From RGIG4074 sp964459165 (lineage in GTDB: Bacteria; Bacillota; Clostridia; Christensenellales; Borkfalkiaceae), in the NCBI GenBank assembly GCA_964459165.1, contig CAYWKM010000003.1, positions 1 to 45,546 on the forward strand: a stretch of DNA of 45,546 bases, read 5' to 3'. Below the pieces are notes generated by a model that made no database searches, had not been told where the DNA came from, and was given only the letters and a program-made list of their open reading frames with translations. Below, piece after piece: positions 40,990 to 45,546 of the stretch; the first letter of the stretch is position 1, and each line of letters opens with the position of its first letter. Made by a program: the position numbers and the translations under genes.

Positions 40990-43638
40990 ATGGCAAAAAA
41001 ATATTGCTACCTTTTTACGGAAGGGAACGCAAAGATGCGTGAATTGCTCGGCGGCAAGGGCGCAAACCTTGCGGAAATGACGAATATCGGGCTTCCTGTG
41101 CCCCAAGGGTTCACGATTTCTACCGAGGCTTGTACGCAGTACTACGAGGACGGCAGACAGATCAACCCCGAAATTCAGGCGGAGATTATGGAATACATCG
41201 ATAAGATGGAAAATATCTGCGGAAAGAAATTCGGCGACAAGGAAAACCCCTTGCTCGTTTCCGTTCGTTCCGGAGCCCGCGCTTCCATGCCCGGCATGAT
41301 GGATACCATTCTGAATCTCGGGCTAAACGAAACCGTCGTCAATACCATTGCGGAAAAATCCAACAATCCCCGTTGGGCTTGGGACTGTTACAGAAGATTC
41401 ATCCAGATGTTCTCCGACGTCGTTATGGAAGTCGGTAAAAAATATTTTGAAAAGCTCATCGATAAGATGAAGGCAGAAAAGGGCGTTACCTACGACGTAG
41501 AGCTCGGCGCGGAAGATTTAAAGGCTCTCGCCGGACAGTTCAAGGCGGAATATAAGGCTCAGCTCGGCAAAGACTTCCCCGACAATCCCAAGGAACAGCT
41601 CTTCGAGGCGATTAAAGCCGTATTCAGAAGCTGGGATAACCCCCGCGCAAACATCTACCGTATGGATCACGATATCCCTTACAGCTGGGGTACCGCAGTA
41701 AACGTGCAGATGATGGCGTTCGGCAACATGGGCGACGATTGCGGCACCGGCGTTGCGTTTACCCGCAATCCCGCTACCGGCGAGAAGGGACTCATGGGCG
41801 AATTCCTCACCAACGCGCAGGGCGAGGACGTCGTCGCCGGCGTTCGTACGCCTATGCCCATTGCGGAAATGGCCGAAAAATTCCCTTCGGCGTTCGACCA
41901 GTTCCAGAACGTATGCCAAATCCTCGAAAATCATTACAGAGATATGCAGGATATGGAATTTACCGTTGAGCACGGCAAGCTCTATATGCTTCAAACGAGA
42001 AACGGGAAGAGAACGGCTGCCGCCGCAATCAAGATCGCTTGCGACCTCATCGACGAAGGCAAGATCAGCGAACAGGAGGCTTTGATGCAGATCGACGCGA
42101 AATCCCTCGATATGCTCCTGCACCCTCAGTTCGACGCCAAAGATTTGAAGGACGCAGATAAGAATAACGTCGTCGGCAAGGGCATCGCGGCTTCCCCCGG
42201 CGCCGCCGCAGGGACGATCGTCTTCACCGCGGAGGACGCCGTCGCCGAAGGAAAGAAGGGCAAGAAGGTCGTTCTCGTAAGACTCGAAACCTCTCCCGAA
42301 GATATCGAGGGAATGAAGTATTCTCAGGGAATCCTGACCGTTCGCGGCGGACAGACCTCTCACGCGGCGGTCGTCGCTCGCGGTATGGGTACCTGCTGCG
42401 TCTCCGGCTGCGGCGAGATCAAGATGGACGAAGAGAACAAACAGTTCACGCTCGCGGGCAAGCTCTTTAAGGAAGGCGACGAGCTCTCCTTGGACGGCTC
42501 TTCCGGTAAGATTTACGACAGAATCATCAAGACCGTTCCCGCAGATCCCAACAGCGGTTACTTCGGCAGAATCATGGAGCTTGCCGATAAATATAAGGCC
42601 CTCGGCGTAAGAACCAACGCGGACACGCCCAAAGACGCGAAACAGGCGGCTGCCTTCGGCGCGCAGGGCATCGGCCTTTGCCGTACCGAGCATATGTTCT
42701 TCGATCCCGCAAGAATCGGCGCGTTCAGAGAAATGATTTGCTCCGATACCGTCGAAGAGAGAGAAATCGCTCTCGCTAAGATCGAACCCATGCAGCAGTC
42801 CGACTTCGAAGCGTTGTTCGAGGCGCTCGAAGGCTACCCCGTAACCATTCGTTTCCTCGATCCTCCTCTGCATGAATTTGTTCCCACCGAGGAGGCGGAT
42901 ATCGAGGCTCTCGCCGCTACGCAGGGCAAGACCGTAGCTCAGATCAAGCAGATTATCTCCGATCTCCACGAATTTAACCCGATGATGGGTCACCGCGGAT
43001 GCCGTCTTACCGTAACTTATCCCGAGATCGCGGTTATGCAGACGAAAGCGGTCGTCAAGGCGGCGATCAGCGTTCAGGCGAAGCATCCCGATTGGAACGT
43101 GGTTCCCGAAATCATGATTCCTCTCGTCGGCGAAGTCAAAGAATTGAAGTATGTAAAAGACGTCGTCGTCAAGACCGCAGACGCAATTATTGCCGAAGCG
43201 GGCGTAGCTTTGAAGTATGAAGTAGGTACGATGATCGAGATTCCTCGCGCCGCGCTCACGGCGGACGAAATCGCTAAGGAAGCGGAGTTCTTCTGCTTCG
43301 GCACCAACGATTTGACGCAGATGACCTTCGGCTTCTCCAGAGACGACGCGGGTAAATTCCTCCCCGCCTATTATGCGAATAAGATTTACGAATCCGATCC
43401 TTTCGCTCGTCTCGACACGACCGGCGTAGGCAAGCTCATGAACATGGCGGTCACCCTCGGAAAGGGCGTTCGTCCCGAGCTTCACTGCGGTATTTGCGGC
43501 GAACACGGCGGCGATCCTTCCTCCATCGAATTCTGCCACGACATTGGCTTGGACTATGTGTCCTGTTCGCCTTTCCGCGTTCCCATCGCAAGACTCGCGG
43601 CGGCTCAGGCGAATATCAAAAATCCGAGGTCCAAGTAA
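40990..43638 (+). CDS. ppdK: Pyruvate phosphate dikinase
   Basis: Reversibly converts pyruvate, ATP and Pi to PEP, AMP and PPi; in anaerobes it often runs glycolytically and uses PPi. The 882-aa length is standard. The N-terminal ATP-grasp domain begins YLFTEGNAKMRELLGGKGAN. The swivelling phosphohistidine domain has GGQTSHAAVVARGMG with His458. The C-terminal TIM barrel has GLCRTEHMFF, GTMIEIPRAA, FGTNDLTQMTFG and HCGICGEHGG with the catalytic Cys region. AGGAGG lies 7 bases before the ATG. Codon use looks like that of a highly expressed gene (more AAG/GTA/ACC than neighbours). Positional and metabolic link to hppA: both handle PPi. Confidence 0.97.
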   Translation: MAKKYCYLFTEGNAKMRELLGGKGANLAEMTNIGLPVPQGFTISTEACTQYYEDGRQINPEIQAEIMEYIDKMENICGKKFGDKENPLLVSVRSGARASMPGMMDTILNLGLNETVVNTIAEKSNNPRWAWDCYRRFIQMFSDVVMEVGKKYFEKLIDKMKAEKGVTYDVELGAEDLKALAGQFKAEYKAQLGKDFPDNPKEQLFEAIKAVFRSWDNPRANIYRMDHDIPYSWGTAVNVQMMAFGNMGDDCGTGVAFTRNPATGEKGLMGEFLTNAQGEDVVAGVRTPMPIAEMAEKFPSAFDQFQNVCQILENHYRDMQDMEFTVEHGKLYMLQTRNGKRTAAAAIKIACDLIDEGKISEQEALMQIDAKSLDMLLHPQFDAKDLKDADKNNVVGKGIAASPGAAAGTIVFTAEDAVAEGKKGKKVVLVRLETSPEDIEGMKYSQGILTVRGGQTSHAAVVARGMGTCCVSGCGEIKMDEENKQFTLAGKLFKEGDELSLDGSSGKIYDRIIKTVPADPNSGYFGRIMELADKYKALGVRTNADTPKDAKQAAAFGAQGIGLCRTEHMFFDPARIGAFREMICSDTVEEREIALAKIEPMQQSDFEALFEALEGYPVTIRFLDPPLHEFVPTEEADIEALAATQGKTVAQIKQIISDLHEFNPMMGHRGCRLTVTYPEIAVMQTKAVVKAAISVQAKHPDWNVVPEIMIPLVGEVKELKYVKDVVVKTADAIIAEAGVALKYEVGTMIEIPRAALTADEIAKEAEFFCFGTNDLTQMTFGFSRDDAGKFLPAYYANKIYESDPFARLDTTGVGKLMNMAVTLGKGVRPELHCGICGEHGGDPSSIEFCHDIGLDYVSCSPFRVPIARLAAAQANIKNPRSK

Positions 43639-43677
43639 TAGTGGTATAATTGCTAATTGACCACAATATATTGTGTA

Positions 43678-43715
43678 TTAGGGCTTGTTTCGTATAGAAG
43701 CAAGCCTTAATTTTT
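43678..43715 (+). terminator. Rho-independent terminator after ppdK
   Basis: TTAGGGCTTG (43678-43687) pairs with CAAGCCTTAA (43701-43710), with one G-U pair, then five T. Confidence 0.75.
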
Positions 43716-43758
43716 GTAGACAGAACAGTTCCGGAACAGAATGTTACGGGACTGTAAA

Positions 43759-43781
43759 ACCCATCGGCTATGCCGGTGGGT
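43759..43781. repeat. Isolated hairpin resembling an IS200/IS605-type end
   Basis: ACCCATCGGC (43759-43768), loop TAT, GCCGGTGGGT (43772-43781): ten pairs with one G-T. It is followed by CTGAAAAAAGCTTTAGC. Short imperfect hairpins of this kind mark the ends recognised by TnpA of IS200/IS605 elements, but no transposase or TnpB frame is present between here and 44127. It could be a remnant or a non-autonomous copy; the identification is tentative. Confidence 0.35.
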
Positions 43782-43967
43782 CTGAAAAAAGCTTTAGCTT
43801 CAAGCCTTGTAACAATATACAAAAAGACTCCTTTGTTTTACAATTAGGTAAGCGGAAGCACGAGATTATAGGAAAATGCGTGGGGGAGATACCTCGCGTG
43901 AACCAATGGCGGGATTTGGTTGTTCGTATCCTTATATAAAAAATAGGCTTATTCCGATTATGAGTAG

Positions 43968-43995
43968 GGTGGTTCATTACGAGCCGCCTTTTTTT
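43968..43995 (+). terminator. Hairpin with T-run upstream of the ATPase region
   Basis: GGTGGTTC (43968-43975) pairs with GAGCCGCC (43981-43988), with two G-U pairs, followed by seven T. I see no gene that it would serve between 43716 and 43967, so it may end an unseen small RNA or a lost gene. Confidence 0.6.
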
Positions 43996-44014
43996 GTTCT
44001 TTTCAAGTCTTTAA

Positions 44015-44095
44015 TGCGTATTATAAGAATATTTTGTCGAATAATATCTGCGCATAATAAGGTAAAACCTTTGATTTATACTTGCGTATTATAAG
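44015..44095 (+). repeat. Three 13-bp direct repeats at 34-bp period
   Basis: TGCGTATTATAAG occurs at 44015-44027 and 44083-44095, and TGCGCATAATAAG (two changes) at 44049-44061. The starts are exactly 34 bp apart (44015, 44049, 44083). The third copy overlaps the -35 and spacer of the ATPase promoter. The layout suggests iterated binding sites for a regulator; no known motif is recognised. Confidence 0.6.
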
Positions 44096-44110
44096 CTATT
44101 GTGCTATAAT
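44082..44110 (+). promoter_or_regulatory. Sigma-A promoter of the AAA ATPase
   Basis: TTGCGT (44082-44087), 17 bp, TATAAT (44105-44110). The predicted start near 44117 would fall within the ribosome binding site region (AGGAGG 44117-44122), giving a very short leader. Confidence 0.7.
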
Positions 44111-44127
44111 ACAGATAGGAGGTATGT

Positions 44128-45486
44128 ATGATTTTTAAAAGGAAGGCTTACGATAAGCTGCTTAAATGGAAACAAGAGTGTGACGGTAGCCGAGCGATTA
44201 TGGTTGAAGGAGCGCGTCGAATCGGGAAATCGACGATAGTAGAAGAATTTGCCAAAAATGAATATGAATCTTATTTAATGATTGATTTTTCCAAAGTCAA
44301 CGATACAATAAAAAGCTATTTTTACGATTATATCGAGGACTTGGATACGCTTTTTATGTTTTTAACGAGCGCATACAACGTAAAGCTCATTCGTAGAAAA
44401 TCGGTTATTATTTTCGATGAAGTACAGCGTTTCCCCAGAGCGAGAGAATGCATTAAACACTTGGTTGCAGACGGTAGATACGATTATATCGAAACCGGTT
44501 CGCTTATATCAATCCGTGAAAATGTAAAAGAGATTCTCATCCCGTCCGAGGAGCGCAGTTTAAAAATGTATCCTATGGACCTTGAAGAATTCTGCGTTGC
44601 AATGAATGCGGAAGTACTGCTTAATTATATCAGGCAGTGTTTTAATAAACGAGTTCCGTTGGAAGATGGAATGCATAAGAAGGCGATGTTGCTTTTCAAA
44701 CAGTATCTATTGGTTGGGGGTATGCCGCAAAGCGTAAACGCTTTTTTGAAAAATGGTAAAGAATTTTATGCTGCGGATTCTGAAAAAAGAGATATTCTGA
44801 AACTTTATCGTCAGGATATTATGCGGATAGATTCTTCGTACAAATCTAAGGTTCTGGCAATTTTCGATCAGATACCGGGACTTTTATCCCGTCACGAAAA
44901 GCGCGTTGTTTTTAAGGAAGTAGAAAAAGGGAGTAGTTTCGAACAATACGAAGACACCTTCTTTTGGTTGGAAGATTCTATGATTTGCAACGTGTGCTTT
45001 AATTGTTCCGATCCGAAAGTGGGACTTGCCGTCAACGAGGACAGAACCTACGTTAAATGCTATATGGGTGACACAGGCTTGCTATTAAGCCACGCTTTTG
45101 ACGAGAACGGGATTGCGGAGGAGCAACTGTACTATCAGATTCTCAATGATAAGCTATCTTTGAACGAAGGAATGCTATATGAAAACGCAATAGCGCAAAT
45201 GCTTGTCGCTAATGGTCATAAGCTGTATTTTTACACGCATTATAGCGAAGAAAAGCATCGCAACGATATCGAGATAGATTTCATCGTTTCCAATAACAGC
45301 AAGCTAAAGTTCAAGATATTTCCCATCGAGGTAAAGTCGGCAAAAAAATATACGACGACTTCGCTTGAAAAGTTTGTAGAAAAATTTAAGGATAGAATAG
45401 GTGAGGCATATGTAATTCATCCTAAAAATCTTATTGTGAAGGATAATGTAATTTGTATCCCGCCATATATGACTTTTTGTTTATAA
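44128..45486 (+). CDS. AAA family ATPase with DUF4143-type C-terminus
   Basis: The 452-aa protein belongs to a large accessory family of P-loop ATPases of poorly known role. Walker A is VEGARRIGKSTIVEEF (about residues 25-40), Walker B is SVIIFDEVQRFP (about 92-103), followed by a sensor-like TGSLISIREN. The C-terminal domain ends with a PD-(D/E)XK-like pattern (EIDFIV, then FPIEVKSAKKY), as in DUF4143 proteins. AGGAGG sits 5 bases before the ATG. Base use is AT-rich compared with ppdK, and the gene stands alone behind iterated repeats, so it looks acquired. A defence or mobile-element role is possible but not shown. Confidence 0.85.
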   Translation: MIFKRKAYDKLLKWKQECDGSRAIMVEGARRIGKSTIVEEFAKNEYESYLMIDFSKVNDTIKSYFYDYIEDLDTLFMFLTSAYNVKLIRRKSVIIFDEVQRFPRARECIKHLVADGRYDYIETGSLISIRENVKEILIPSEERSLKMYPMDLEEFCVAMNAEVLLNYIRQCFNKRVPLEDGMHKKAMLLFKQYLLVGGMPQSVNAFLKNGKEFYAADSEKRDILKLYRQDIMRIDSSYKSKVLAIFDQIPGLLSRHEKRVVFKEVEKGSSFEQYEDTFFWLEDSMICNVCFNCSDPKVGLAVNEDRTYVKCYMGDTGLLLSHAFDENGIAEEQLYYQILNDKLSLNEGMLYENAIAQMLVANGHKLYFYTHYSEEKHRNDIEIDFIVSNNSKLKFKIFPIEVKSAKKYTTTSLEKFVEKFKDRIGEAYVIHPKNLIVKDNVICIPPYMTFCL

Positions 45487-45546
45487 TAAATTCATAAAGC
45501 TCGAGGTCGAATCAATGATACTTTGTAAAAAAACAAATCGCTGTAT

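Noticed and set aside
41518..43539. 673-codon minus-strand frame opposite ppdK
   Set aside because: It is an antisense shadow caused by codon bias; no start signal, and ppdK is unmistakable.
43685..43939. 84-codon plus-strand frame in the accessory gap
   Set aside because: It starts inside the ppdK terminator loop, has no ribosome binding site and no recognisable family.
44932..44940. GGGAGTAGT resembling the Mn2+ riboswitch signature
   Set aside because: It lies inside the ATPase coding sequence, with no closing stem or partner motif.

Overview
The window reads as a chromosomal segment of a spore-forming, anaerobe-like member of the Bacillota (Clostridia). The support is SpoIIR, SleB/YpeB, YqfC/YqfD, a sigma-E-type promoter, many sigma-A promoters with exact 17-bp spacers, strong AGGAGG-type ribosome binding sites and U-tailed hairpin terminators. 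ThyX, formate-THF ligase, a membrane pyrophosphatase and pyruvate phosphate dikinase fit a clostridial anaerobe. The core genes are visibly GC-rich (many GCG/GAC/TCG codons); two blocks (about 29.2-31.8 kb and 43.7-45.5 kb) are clearly AT-richer and look acquired. I cannot name the species; an uncultured gut-type Clostridia lineage is a guess.

Layout. 0-0.55 kb: tRNA-Arg(CCG) on the minus strand with its own promoter and terminator. 0.7-4.5 kb: a GH127 beta-L-arabinofuranosidase-like enzyme, thyX and mnmA, ending at a terminator. 4.6-7.9 kb: spoIIR, then sleB-ypeB (cortex hydrolysis at germination); YpeB carries an unusual charged cytoplasmic N-terminal extension. 8.0-8.5 kb: a SecB-like chaperone on the minus strand. 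8.8-14.6 kb: one long operon behind a perfect consensus promoter and a structured leader RNA: a small-multidrug-export-family membrane protein, a GT87-like membrane glycosyltransferase, two tandem GT2 glycosyltransferases and a CvpA-like membrane protein with a large ectodomain. 14.6-18.0 kb: fhs and glnS on the minus strand. 18.2-20.4 kb: glyS and a membrane-anchored XRE regulator.

20.5-25.5 kb holds two yybP-ykoY-type (Mn2+-sensing) riboswitches. The first, with a transcription-terminator platform, precedes mntP. The second, apparently with a translational platform, precedes a CaCA-family cation antiporter. Between them sit a polysaccharide polymerase-like protein and a Wzx-like flippase. 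25.5-29.05 kb encodes an asymmetric heterodimeric ABC exporter.

29.2-31.8 kb is a restriction-modification island: Vsr endonuclease and a putative PD-(D/E)XK restriction enzyme on the minus strand, and a C5-cytosine methyltransferase with a fused N-terminal HTH on the plus strand, with divergent promoters flanking an inverted repeat. 32.1-38.2 kb is the conserved yqfC-yqfD-phoH-pgpH-ybeY-era-yqzL-recO cluster, including a 33-codon yqzL and a PgpH that lacks the usual extracellular sensor domain. 38.5-43.6 kb has hppA and ppdK, two pyrophosphate-linked energy genes. 43.7-45.5 kb is accessory: an isolated IS200/IS605-like hairpin, three 13-bp repeats at exact 34-bp intervals, and an AAA ATPase with a DUF4143-type C-terminus.

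No CRISPR array, intact transposase or rRNA gene was seen. The strongest candidates for something new are the structured leader at 8.8 kb, the YpeB extension, the HTH-methyltransferase control region, the sensor-less PgpH, and the 34-bp-period repeats before the terminal ATPase.
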